NCBI GenBank assembly: GCA_963693085.1
Contig: OY856414.1
Coordinates: 260,099,001-260,163,000, forward strand
Direction of reading: 5' to 3'
Length of the DNA stretch: 64,000 bases
Source of the DNA: Alisma plantago-aquatica
Taxonomy: Eukaryota; Streptophyta; Magnoliopsida; Alismatales; Alismataceae
Below the pieces are notes generated by a model. That model saw only the letters and a list, made by a program, of their open reading frames with translations, did not search any database and was not told where the DNA came from. Below, piece after piece: positions 46,937 to 57,730 of the stretch. A program made the translations under genes and the position numbers. The first letter of the stretch is position 1. Every line of letters starts with the position of its first letter.

Positions 46937-46951
46937 ATCTCCCCCACTTAG
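46937..46951 (-). other. Cassandra polypurine tract
   Basis: The minus strand reads AAGTGGGGGAGAT immediately before TGTAACATCCC of the left LTR. Confidence 0.7.
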
Positions 46952-47160
46952 ACTCTTGACGTCCTCGTTAAGGCTCAACTATAAGGCCTCATAATCCTTC
47001 CCCATTTCAGTGCAGACCCACACCCAACTCCCGATCATAGAATACCAGTGCAAAGGTGGCTACGTCAACCATGGACAACCCTTTTCTACATGTCTGGACC
47101 GCACAGCTCAAGACTGGCATGCCATGCCCATGTGGGCCCCACCTACTGGAGGGGAATTGA

Positions 47161-47171
47161 CTCTGATACCA
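47161..47171 (-). other. Cassandra primer-binding site
   Basis: The minus strand reads TGGTATCAGAG, complementary to tRNA-Met, two bases from the right LTR. Confidence 0.85.
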
Positions 47172-47293
47172 TTTGTAACGTTCGGGCCCACTTCCCAAGG
47201 CTCTCGTAGTGTTTCAGGAATGACAGTTGTCCCCACATACCACCACTAGCCTTAACTGCGCACTTTGTCCTCACTCATGCGCATGCCAGGATC

Positions 47294-47390
47294 AACTTCT
47301 CGACAGGTCACCCATCCCAGTATTATTCCAAGCTGAGCACGCTTAACTATGGAGTTCTTAATGATGGGCTCTCAGAAAAGGAGGTGCACC
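47294..47390 (-). promoter_or_regulatory. 5S-rRNA-like segment in the right (5') Cassandra LTR
   Basis: It corresponds to 46,769-46,862 with several substitutions (for example AGTATTATTCC against AGTACTACTCC). It is the promoter copy expected to drive element transcription on the minus strand. Confidence 0.8.
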
Positions 47391-47463
47391 TTGGTGATAT
47401 GGGTAGTCCAATCATTCCTTATAAGATCTTTTTATCCGAGGCCTCAAATCCTGGGATGTTACA

Positions 47464-47468
47464 CCACA
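47464..47468. repeat. CCACA target-site duplication, right of Cassandra
   Basis: It is an exact partner of 46,642-46,646. Confidence 0.85.
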
Positions 47469-47859
47469 CAAACAAGCATTAATATGCTAACAAAATTCCT
47501 ATTTGTTTGAAACACCATATATAAATTTTTTTTGTCCAAATATGATAGTACATGGATAACTCTAGGACACACTAGACATCTAATCAACTTTCTCAAAGAT
47601 TCATTACTATAGATCCTCTTTGCTGCCACATGTTTGTTTTTGTCACTTCTGATTACCTAAAAATGTGGTGAACCATAAGGGTGAGACCCATGTCCCAGCA
47701 AGATATATAACCTCCAACAACATTTATTGATTCCAACATTTTTAGGTAATGAGACAGTTTAAGTAGTTTAATCCTATATAACAAATAAGCTCAACAACAC
47801 TGATGGTTAACAAATTACATAAATGAGCCGATAATAACTATCTTCATTAGCCAAACTAT

Positions 47860-48240
47860 TCTCATATCCCTATTAACAGTATAAGGAGTCTAGTAGCATG
47901 AGCATCTCTAACATCATTAATAAGTCTAGTATCATAAGCATAGCTAACAACATCATCATGTCTATCAAGTTGAACATATCAACATCATAAGTAGAGCTAA
48001 CAATATAAGCACAACTATCTGCATACGCATGATTGGTAGTATAGGCATCTCTAGTTACAAAGGCATAGATAGCAATATAATCATAGCTAACAACATGTGA
48101 GAACGAATGTCATAATCATAGCAAATAGTAATAATATCTCTATCAACTTAAACATGACTATTGTATGTACACATTTATAACATGAGCATATCCACAACAT
48201 AAGAATATCTACTATCTTTTAATGCATTAAACATTATCTC
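47860..48240. repeat. Degenerate short repeats (CATAGCTAACAACAT type)
   Basis: Variants of ATAAGCATAGCTAACAACATC, AACATCATAAG and ATAATCATAGCTAACAACATG recur without a fixed period. This looks like a decayed minisatellite inside the putative LTR. Confidence 0.4.
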
Positions 48241-50589
48241 TATGTATAGAGAACAAAAAGGGTTATCATCCAATATGAAACGTCATGTATAACCCTAAAT
48301 AGATTTGCTAGATAGATGTATTACATCTTTTATTATGCCCTAGGGAGTTTGAGTCGTACCACCCAAAGTCCAACGGACCCTTGTGAAGGGCTATTCAGTT
48401 CTGTATAAGTTCTAGGAGTGTCGGTATCCTAAGATCTCTTCCCTTCAGTCAGTACGAGTAAAAAGGCAGTGACATATCAGTCAAAGCTGCCACTACAGTG
48501 ACATATAGTCAAACTGCTAACCATTAGTCTTCCCTTGGTACATGTCATGGCACTAGAAACTAGGGTATACAAAACCCTCTAGTCCGAGGTACAACTGCAG
48601 TTGTCCTCAATGACATCAAATGTTTGAGACATGATCATAGACATCCTCCATAACCTACATTGTGGATGACAAGAATATGTCCTCAACTTGCCACCCCCAC
48701 ATACTCAACATTATGCGCTCTGAGTTTCCCTTAGGAATACTCGTTTCACCATCTAGTCAGTTTTGACACTGAAGATGGCTCTATGGCACAGGGCACTACA
48801 TGATTAGAGTTGCACTTGATTAGTTATGCCAATTGGGTGAATTAAGGTTTCAGCAAACAAGTGGACATACAAACCATAATTCACTTCTAGCAAGCATATA
48901 AATATCACAACTTCAAAAGATATAAAATGTGTGAAACATAATTTCTCATCTCATCGTCACATGGTACTATTCACTTTCCATTCATGAGACTACACTAGTC
49001 ATCATACTATCACAAGATATAAATCCTTTTCACAATATCACAGGGTATCAACCCTTATCAACACAAGAGGATTAGACCTCTTTCAGGCTCAACCATGCCC
49101 AAAGGTCATTAAGACCATCATACTTTTCCCTGTAAGATCATCATTATCTTTTCATGCCTTATAATAAGGCTCAACAACATCACTTACATATAATACACCA
49201 GATCGGCACAATATTGCATTAATGAGATAGGGATATTCATAAACAATCATAGAAGGGTTATATTAACATTAAGAATATTGCTTTACTACATCAACATGAA
49301 AGGAATCTAGATATGATTAACCCACATCAAATTCATAATTCACATGTTTAGCATAAGAAAGTATCAACCATTTGTCTATGATAACCACCAATTAACGCAT
49401 TAAGGTTGTGATCATATGAAGGAGGTTATTTCACCATCATGCAATAATATAAGAAGGTTAAACATGAATACTCATCTTTATCTATTTGCATTAGAGTTAG
49501 GTTCAATATGATAAATGATATTAATGTTACTAATCAGCACTCATACCCAAACCCTAACTTGCAACATCCCCATTGTATCATGGATGCATAAGGTGAAGCA
49601 TCACCATCACATTCCATACTATTCTCAAGTATGAACCCACACATAAATCAAGGTGTAACCATCTGGTTATAGCACACTAGGGTTTCAACAACAATAAGAG
49701 ATTACTCCATGATTGTATTAGTCATTCAAGGACTATTCATACCCAATTACCATCATTTAGTTATATAAAAGCTAGGTATAACAAGCTATACCTCATTAGG
49801 GCTACCCATTGATTCATTATGGTGATTATAAATCATAATCATATGAGGGAAAGGGTAATACTACAAGTTTAAGGCATTAAACCACCAAATTCTCATCATC
49901 ATAATCATAACATTACACTACATGCTTCACCCAAAACAATAAGAATATTGAGGCATCAACTTCTAACCATTAAATGTTGAAAAGGTAAAGCCATTGGTAG
50001 TTTACATATGTAAACATCATGAACAAAACACCTATGAAGTCATTGAATTGTTCTATATAAAGAGTCACCATTTTTCCCTAGACATCTCTTGATTAACCAC
50101 ATAAAAATTTCCAATGAGAGTAGGGTAAAACCCACAAGCGATTGTTTATTTAAAATAAGCCATCAATAAATGAGCTTCTTAAGTTGAGCTCATAAAGGAG
50201 ACCATATAAATCACTTTATTGGACAAAAATATTACATTAGGCATCATTGCAATTTATTGGATGAAGAATCATTAGATCTTAACCATTGGGTGAAGTTCAT
50301 ATATTAAAACCATCGATTAGAGTATAGGTCCTATCATTGCATCAAATGACCCAAGAAACCATTTGTTTAAGGCTTAATTGATGCTACATCTACATGCTTA
50401 ACTCGTCATAGGTTGTGGGGACCTGATCTACCATTAGTAGTGACCATTATGTCACCATAGGCTTTTAGATTAGCACTATATTCATTAACCACCATCGAAT
50501 ATCAAGCTAATGTCACCATTGATTGATAGCATCATTAGGATACTTAGTTGTTGATCATTAAGCTTATAATTAGGCCAACACCTAACCTA

Positions 50590-50740
50590 ACGGGTGAAAG
50601 TCAGTGGACACCCTTGGTCACCACCATCAGTTGTCATGAAGACAACACCATCAGTTGTGGCAATGGTACCACCATTGAGTCATGTGTTTATAGAAGAAAT
50701 CAGCTTTAAACCCTAAAATTGACCATTGATTGATAGGTGC
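50590..50740. repeat. CACCATCAGTTGT short-motif repeats
   Basis: ACCATCAGTTGT occurs twice (about 50,625 and 50,650). Related CACCATTGA / GACCATTGATTGATAG motifs lie at 50,513, 50,670 and 50,720. They lie within the putative gypsy LTR and are weaker than the palindrome arrays elsewhere. Confidence 0.35.
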
Positions 50741-51989
50741 TTAGCACCATAGGTTGTCAAACCAACCTAATCAAAGTCATATTATACCTTAGAAAGAATG
50801 TAAACATCAATAAAGGTTCATATATAACTGAAATAAGAATAGGAAGCATTATAAAAATCGAAATCCAAGTCAAGCATAACTTTTTAGTGCATGGATCATC
50901 ATTTTCAAGCAAGAGCATGAACTAGCAAGCTTATGGTAAGCAATAAATATGGAGCAAGTTATAAAATTTGCCTCTAATTAGAAGATAAAATCTGAAAAAG
51001 AAGAAAACATGAGAGTGTAGGGTAGGAAATCCAAGAATAAGCTGTAAACTCGTCCATCTAACACCTTTCTTCATCAAATGAGCAAACCCTAAGCATGAGG
51101 AGCAAGAAAGGTAGGGTTTTAGAGCTTTAGAGTAATTTATACCATGGAACAACAAGGTTATGACTTGAAGAAAGGTAGGAGGAAGGATAAAAAAGAAATA
51201 AACGGAGGAAATAAGGGGATTCTTACACTTTTAGGTCAAGATCACTAGATGGAAGCTTTTTAAGCCCTAAAAGGAAATCAATTGCAACCCTAGAGCTTTT
51301 TCTCCAAGAAGATCCCCACTTTCTTCTTCCTTGGGCAGGAACTTTGCAGAATCATAGAGGGAAAATTAGGTTTGTAGGAGGAGGGAAGTGGTGTAGAGAA
51401 AATTGTTCGTTTGGGTGCTTAGTGATAAGTATATAAAACTTTAAGATAAAGAAAAAGAAAAAATTGAAGTTCTAGTATCTTTCAAAGTGTCCATGGCCTT
51501 AAACTATTAAGAATATACAATCACACACACACACAAAAGAATATCCCCCACCATCCATATAGATCTTCTTATATCTCCTTTGTCGAATTTCCAAGCTAAT
51601 CAAATAATTCATTAGTTGATAGCTACTAAAGGTAGCTCATCCATGAAGGGGTAAACCCTAAAATACCCTTGAGGAAAACACCTTCAAAGCATAGCTCAAC
51701 TAGGAGCCCCATGGATCAAAATACTAAATAATGATAAGAGAACATCTAAGGAACATAATGTATGTGACAAGTTGCAAAGAAAACCCCTCAATTGGGTAAA
51801 TTGTAGAAGAGTCCAAAATGTACATAAAATTGCATAACTTGCTCAAACAGTGTCCAAATTGGACCAAATTTGAAAATTAAGTGTTTATTATGATTTCAAA
51901 TCATATCACAAGGTTATATTAGGGTTGTAAGAATTCAATTATGATAATTAAGCTTGTTCAACACTTTAAGAAAGGGTAGGGGTCTCACA

Positions 51990-52961
51990 ACAAAAACAAG
52001 ATTAACTCTCGATAGGACTGTCGTTGACATCCAAATTTTGCATAGATACTAACAAGCCATAAATAAGGTAACACCCAAACTTTCAGCTCAAAGGTCCATC
52101 GGGTGTAAGAGATACATAATTGCTAAGAATTAGCCAATCATATGCTTTAAACCTAGCATGGATGAGCTACTTTCAATGCTAGACTCTCGTTCAGCTAACA
52201 ATACAACACCATATCACTAAATAAAAATCTAAAAATTACATAAGATGACCAATATTTAATAAGTAATAATACTTTAATTGGGTACAAAAATCCTTAAGAA
52301 TTACATTTTTAGGAGTCATTACACTAGTTTTTCAAATTTTAGACTTTACATGTTCAAAGAAAAGCTCACTTTATAGAAGACAATGTTCATAAAGCCTAAG
52401 GAAGGATTAAGAAATCATATTATTAATATTATTCATATGGCAATCATCTTTTCATGTATTACTAATTTTCAAACACAAGATATACATGATGCATGTTATA
52501 AGTAGGCAACAAACATGTTATAAGTTATATCACTCATCATAAGAGCGAGGAGAAACATCCAAATAGTAAGGAACCACATCAAAAGTAAGGTAAAGACCTG
52601 ATATTTATCCTCCTTAAGATCCAAGAGTCTCATATCTTCAAGAATAAGGTGTATCTAGGGCAATGAGAAAAAATAAGAGGTTTCCTTAGCAATGTGTACA
52701 AGTTTCCAACTCACAACATCATAGATCTCAGCCATGATAGAAGAGGGGGTGAATAACAATAAGAAAAATAGTTTAGACTAAAGGATCTTATGTATAGGGA
52801 GAAAGGAATGAGATCAAAAGTTTGTGAACATTTTAAGTAAAGCTTAATCTGGAGCATGCACCCACAAGTAGTTTGCACCCTTGACCTCCCACAGATCCTC
52901 TTTGGTTTCCCAAACACAATAAAAAAATCCTTTGAGTGATTGCTAGAAGAGAGTAGGAAGG
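51990..52961. other. Intergenic stretch, nothing recognised
   Basis: AT-rich, with short frames only and no domains. Confidence 0.5.
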
Positions 52962-52966
52962 AGTAT
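52962..52966. repeat. AGTAT target-site duplication, left of solo LTR
   Basis: AGTAT is repeated at 54,532-54,536. Confidence 0.7.
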
Positions 52967-53159
52967 TGATGTATGCATATTCATCTTAGTTTTAGTCATC
53001 ATTTGTGGCCTAGTTTTTCACTAAAATCTCTCATATGCCCCCCTGAATCTTCTCATATATAATTTTCCTCAGTTTCAGATGATTATTTAGAGTTTTGATC
53101 AAATCCATTCATCTCTATTGTAGCATTAAGCATTGTACTATGTGCACTAGTGTACGAGA

Positions 53160-53350
53160 CATGACCGTGATAGCGGAATACAACTGCGACCGTGGCACAG
53201 CCACCGCAACCGCGACCAAGAAGACCCCACCTCGATTGTGGCACAACACCTCGACCGCGGGACAAACACCCTGTGACCCCCAGCACGGTTGGGTGCACAT
53301 CGGCACAGTCGTACTAAGGAGTATCGCAACCATTACTAAAGGTCGTGATC
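53160..53350. repeat. CGACCG-rich motif cluster in the solo LTR
   Basis: Repeated variants: GACCGTGATAGCGG, TGCGACCGTGGCAC, CCGCAACCGCGACC, CTCGATTGTGGCAC and CTCGACCGCGGG. They occur in loose pairs between 53,160 and 53,265, with weaker copies to 53,350. The cluster ends about 35 bp before the TATA box. GC content is well above the rest of the LTR. Confidence 0.55.
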
Positions 53351-53385
53351 ATGGTAGCTAAGTCAGTCCTCTCTAGATCTGCACG

Positions 53386-53394
53386 TATAAATAG
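53386..53394 (+). promoter_or_regulatory. TATA box of the solo LTR
   Basis: TATAAATAG is followed by a C/T-rich start region (GACCCCCTCCTTC), a typical plant LTR promoter layout. Confidence 0.6.
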
Positions 53395-54531
53395 ATGACC
53401 CCCTCCTTCATTTGAGGCATCGCTTCTGCTCCATCCACACTGATAGGTTGTCGCTCTGTGCCCAGCCAAGGAAGATGATCTCCCTCACTAAAGACTGTGT
53501 CCATGGTGTCCTTGCTACCCCACCATCTCCAGTCCATCAAGATCTATCTCCTAGCAATGAAAGTGGTGGGATTTTAGATCTGCAACACCTTCATCCATCA
53601 ACCTTCTACTGCTCCATCTCTTGTGAGTAGGAGCACGAGAAGAGAAGGAAGAAGGAGAGAGAAGATCATCCTCATTCGTCTTGGTGTTCTTCCCCTCCTT
53701 GTCCAGATTTGTCCCACCATCATGTATAAGACCGCTTCTCCACTGAGCCGTGACCAACTTCTTCACCATGACCATGGTGGAATCTTCCCTCTCTCTTGTT
53801 CTTTTTGTTTCTATCATGAGGAGCGAGTAGTCCATTTTTCTAGGGTGTGGGGACTAGCCTCAGAGCTTGTGCTTACATGTTTATCTTATAACATTCCATG
53901 TCTTGTATATAACTTTCCATTTCATTGTAAAACATTTAATGCATGCTTTGTGGATTAATCACCTGTCTTGCATGATCTATTATATTCATTTAGTGCAAGA
54001 ACTTCAATACTTAGGATTAGAATATAGATTAACTTGGTTGATGCCTAGATGAGAACTTCCGAAGGGATATGTCTGGAGTAGTATGTGTGTGACCTATGGG
54101 TAATGAGACATCGAGCCCATGGAGATGCTTACGCAAACTTTATTTCCTAACAGATGGTTTGCTACTCCATTTGGATAGTTGTATCTTGTCTAAATATGTT
54201 TTGGATGTGTTTGCATGTGTAGTGGTGGTGAAACCTGATTCCACTCCAGTGATTTCCATCACTAATCTAAATTTAGTTTTAATCCTGCCCTTTTACTTTC
54301 CCTGCACTTAATTTAACTAAACCCAAAGCAAGTCTTATTCTAATTATTAGTATTGGTTGATCCAGATTCAACTAGTAAGATTCTTAAAAACATTGTCCCT
54401 TGGTATTCGATCCTTAACTATACTGCAATAAGACTTGTTCGCTTGCGGGTGGTACTATTACACAAAGTTTTGGTAAAAACTTAGGAATTTCAGCCCTAGG
54501 TGGATTTGTTAGTGCAGTAAAAGCCACGTCA

Positions 54532-54536
54532 AGTAT
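54532..54536. repeat. AGTAT target-site duplication, right of solo LTR
   Basis: It matches 52,962-52,966. The Athila 3' LTR begins only about 10 bp further on. Confidence 0.7.
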
Positions 54537-54545
54537 TTATAGGTA

Positions 54546-56187
54546 TGGTGATAGTTGGTGTGTGTTTAGTGACACACTTTTTACGTGCGTAGAAACGCAA
54601 GTGTACGCGTCAATGTAATATGGGCCTTTGTGAGGCCCGAGTCGAACTCAGGGACATGTGAATTATCGGAGACTACTACTAACTACTCGCAATCAGCTAG
54701 ACCGATTAAAAGTTGGAGGTTGTTGATTAAATTAAAAGAAAGTAAAATAAAAGAAAACAAAGCAATCGATTAAATGTTTAGTTTAATCAATTCAAGTGGG
54801 AATCTTTAGGATTGCAGTTTCACCGCGGGTTTTCATTGTATTAGATTCTATATAGTTACTCAGATTTATCTCTCTATCTGGGTAGTGGCCTGAAATCAGA
54901 TTTGCCCACTGTCATGGTACAATTCACTACCTATGTCTAGGTCGGTTCCACCGTCGTAGTAACCTATACCCTAAACGAGGTGCATTAAATTCGATCTCTC
55001 GGTATCCACCATTAACCTTACACCACCTTGTTCAAGGGATTGTCAATTAACGTGAATTTCGTCTCTTTTCAACCGTTAATTCTTCTTTCAAAGTAATTAA
55101 GGGCATTAAATTATTATTATGGTGATCAAGCATAACAATATAAATTGAGAAAATGAAATTATACCACGGATTTAAGAGATAAAATATGAATTACTATGAT
55201 AAAATTGTCATACAATGAATTCCCGAGCTACTCCCAGTCCTAAAGATAAAGGGGATTAGCCCCGCATGTTCATCTCAGAGCAAAACGTGCAGTAGAAAAA
55301 GGGAAACATGGAGGAAAAACGTGATTGAGTGGTGAAACCCATGAACGGAGAAGATCCAAGCGCTCCTTGGCGTAGAATATGCGTTCTCCCGCCTTTCGGT
55401 GGTGGAAATTGTCTTCTTTGGCGTCCAGATCAGCTGGGGCGTGCTTCTGGGCTCCGTTCTTCTCTCCACACCTTCTCGGGACATGTGCAACGGCTAATGA
55501 CGTGATGGATTGCTCTTGGCCGCCATCATTAGGTATAATTCTCTGAATTAGGTCGCCAAATTACCCCAGCCGTCGGATTTAGATCAATCTGAAACAAACA
55601 TGTATATGACGGTGTCGATACCATCGACTCGCATCAATAGTATCGACCCTACACTGTATCGGATGGATTTCTTTTCTTTTCTTTGTCACAACGGATGCCA
55701 CCTCGATACCGTCGACGCGGGTCGATGGTATCAACATTCATATGCATCGGTTTTGTCCTTTTACCATCGTTGTAGCTCCACTAGTCGATGGCATCGACTT
55801 TTGTGTCGATAGTATTGACTCACTTTTCTGAAGCAACCTGACGATATCTCAATACCATCGACTCTCCTGTCGATAGTATCGAGATTTTTCTGCTCTTTGC
55901 GGCTGGCAACCTGTGGTCTGGTCGATGGTATCGACCCCTGTCGATGGTATCGACAGAAGTAGATACTTGTTTTTCCTGAAATTATAACACGAAACCACAT
56001 AAGCCTACACAAAATGTATTCTTGTAATAATTTGTGCTCAAAATACTGAAATAAGGGAGATTTGACATAGAGAAGTATCATAAACCAAAGTAGATGAATT
56101 ATGCAACATTAACCACAGAAATGACTAATAAATGCATGAAACACATATAAAACAAGCCTATAAATGCGACTCAAAATCATCACATCA
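54546..56187 (-). repeat. 3' LTR of the Athila-type element
   Basis: The minus strand starts TGATGTGATGATTTTGAG right after the purine tract and probably ends ...CAACTATCACCA at 54,546. The inner (5') boundary is well supported; the outer one is inferred from TG/CA logic. It contains palindrome array I and, toward its 3' end, a TTCGACTCGGGCCT...CACTTGCG block similar to the solo LTR. No clear TATA box was found below the array. Confidence 0.6.
55614..55954. repeat. Palindrome array I (LTR) of the Athila element
   Basis: Five doublets of a 15-mer palindrome, GTCGAT-nnn-ATCGAC, start at about 55,614, 55,702, 55,784, 55,850 and 55,921. Partners within a doublet are 3-6 bp apart. Mostly the left unit has ACC and the right AGT or GGT in the middle, so the doublet is itself inverted. 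Some units are decayed (GCATCAATAGTATCGAC, CTCGATACCGTCGAC). Confidence 0.85.
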
Positions 56188-56203
56188 AACTCCCCTAAGC
56201 TTG
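56188..56203 (-). other. Polypurine tract of the Athila element
   Basis: The minus strand reads AAGCTTAGGGGAGTT, then TGATG of the LTR. The core AAGCTTAGGGG occurs again at 57,660-57,670. Confidence 0.7.
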
Positions 56204-57730
56204 AACATTGCTTGCCCTCGAGCAACTAAAACTTATAATAGAATTGCCAGAGTCAACTAAAGAACAAATCATCACAACAGACATCCCATATGATCCCCAC
56301 CGGACATTCACATTCCGGCCCTCACTAACCACAGAATGATAATTACCCTAAAGGCGACAGTAATCATCCATAAAAGATATCTACCTCAAAACTGATGAAC
56401 ACTATCACATAAGGTAGTTAACATAATAAAACTCATTGGTCCAGACTCGGTGCATCTTGTGATCTCCTATACTACGTTGCTCGCCCTAACTACCATCTAC
56501 ATGGAAGCAGCTCTCCCGATATTCACAAGTGAGGAGAAAATCATGGTGGCCTACCAATTTGAGCAACGGGTGGATGGAATGGGTGGCTCATGGAAGAAAT
56601 GGAAGCATTATATGGTTTCAACATGCATAAAACAAGAATGCCCTAAATGATGCATTTGCACATGAAAAATGCCCTAATGCCTAAGATTGGGTGGAATGAT
56701 GCATGTACTAACATCCCATCTCAAAATGAGATGGATATCTAACTGAGCTACATCATGTACTTACTCATTTCTAGATGTAGGTGAGATTATGTTCCTTTCT
56801 CCCTCTTATTCTACTTGCTTCTTAATAACTTCTTTTTTTCTTTTTCATTTTTTTTCTTAAGCCCTTATATCCATAATTGATAATGAATTAGTTGTTGGGC
56901 TGACTTTTTCTGCATAGCTCAAATATTTGATCTAGTTAGAAGGTATGGAACAATTTAATTCACCATTAAAGAAGGAATGAGGTACATGATATACTCTATG
57001 CATAAAAATTATGAATGCAACTAAATGACATGCACCTAAAGATAATGTGCATGTATAACTATTCAATTTTTTTTATATATATGCTAAACATGTGACAATA
57101 GTTGCAATGCAAGTCCTATCTACATGACATGAAATCAAAGAGATTAAAACTGTACTTTACTTCCAATTCTTATGGTGGATTGTGAAAAACAATGAGGTGG
57201 AAAGATCACAAGACTAATTGACTGAACCTTTGAAAAGTATTATGTGTCCCTCCTTACTGACTTGTGTAGTAGTTAAGAGGTTTCTCTCTCTTACTTCAAA
57301 TTAGAGTCTCATTATCATTTGGTCAGTTTAGGCTCACACAACCAAATACGTCCACTTTTCACGAATCATTAGGAATGTACAGTTGTGATTTTCTATTTTA
57401 AAGTTGACAAAACCAACCATTTTCTTAAGTTATGTGCTCAAGGTCTAACAACACAAGCTTGCAAACACTCAATTTTTTTATTTTCCCTTAATTCCCATGT
57501 ACAAGCAAATGAGATGACACATGACTTAAGACATCCAAAATTACACTAGATAGAGTGTGGATCCTACAAACAAACTAAGATTGCAAAAAAAAATGACAAG
57601 AACAAACAAAATAAAACTAAAAACTGAGAAAAGAAAAGATAGAGCTGTTCCAACTACCCCCCCTAAGCTTGTATTCGACTATGGCCTCATAGTCAAAAAC
57701 AATCTTAAAGGTTGGAACAGAGATACCGAT
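56204..57730 (-). other. Athila 3' untranslated region between ORF3 and the polypurine tract
   Basis: About 1.5 kb of AT-rich sequence without a gene. It contains a second AAGCTTAGGGGGG tract at 57,653-57,670, just beyond the ORF3 stop. A 140-codon plus-strand frame at 57,557-57,979 overlaps ORF3 and is a shadow. Confidence 0.6.

Larger units (their letters stand above)
46647..47463 (-). mobile_element. Complete Cassandra TRIM retrotransposon
   Basis: An 817-bp element with two 290-bp LTRs (46,647-46,936 and 47,174-47,463), each TG...CA, carrying a 5S-rRNA-like segment. The CCACA duplication flanks it. Between the LTRs are 237 bp with no coding capacity. The tRNA-Met primer site lies beside the right LTR and a GTGGGGGAGAT tract beside the left, so the element reads on the minus strand. 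Cassandra elements depend on proteins from other retrotransposons; 5S-like LTRs are their hallmark. The LTRs show scattered differences, so the insertion is not very recent. Confidence 0.9.
47640..51989 (-). repeat. Probable old gypsy-type long LTR (minus orientation)
   Basis: The minus strand starts TGTGAGACCCCTACCC at 51,989, an LTR-like start of Tekay/Del style. It runs through a leader-like block at 51,000-51,450 (AGGGCTTAAAAAGC, GATCTTCTTGG, Pu/Py-rich), then AT-rich sequence. It includes the block shared with 45,318-46,150. No pol or gag signature is found. The length of about 4.3 kb would suit the long LTRs of that lineage. The lower end is uncertain, and no target duplication was found. 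Confidence 0.35.
52967..54531 (+). mobile_element. Solo LTR, gypsy Athila/Tat-like, 1,565 bp
   Basis: It starts TGATGTATGCATATTC, ends ...GCCACGTCA, and is flanked by AGTAT duplications. A TATA box is at 53,386. A CGACCG-rich motif cluster lies just upstream. Near the 3' end, GTCCCTTGGTATTCGATCC and CGCTTGCGGGTGGTAC resemble the 3' end of the neighbouring Athila LTR (GTCCCTGAGTTCGACTCGG and CACTTGCG on the minus strand). No internal region follows, so the element was reduced by LTR-LTR recombination. Several overlapping small frames inside it are not genes. Confidence 0.75.

Noticed and set aside
50590..50740. Fourth palindrome array
   Set aside because: The ACCATCAGTTGT motif repeats directly and is not clearly palindromic or paired. 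It is kept only as a short repeat.
53623..53958. 111-aa plus-strand frame
   Set aside because: It lies in the leader part of the solo LTR. There is no domain, and several frames overlap.
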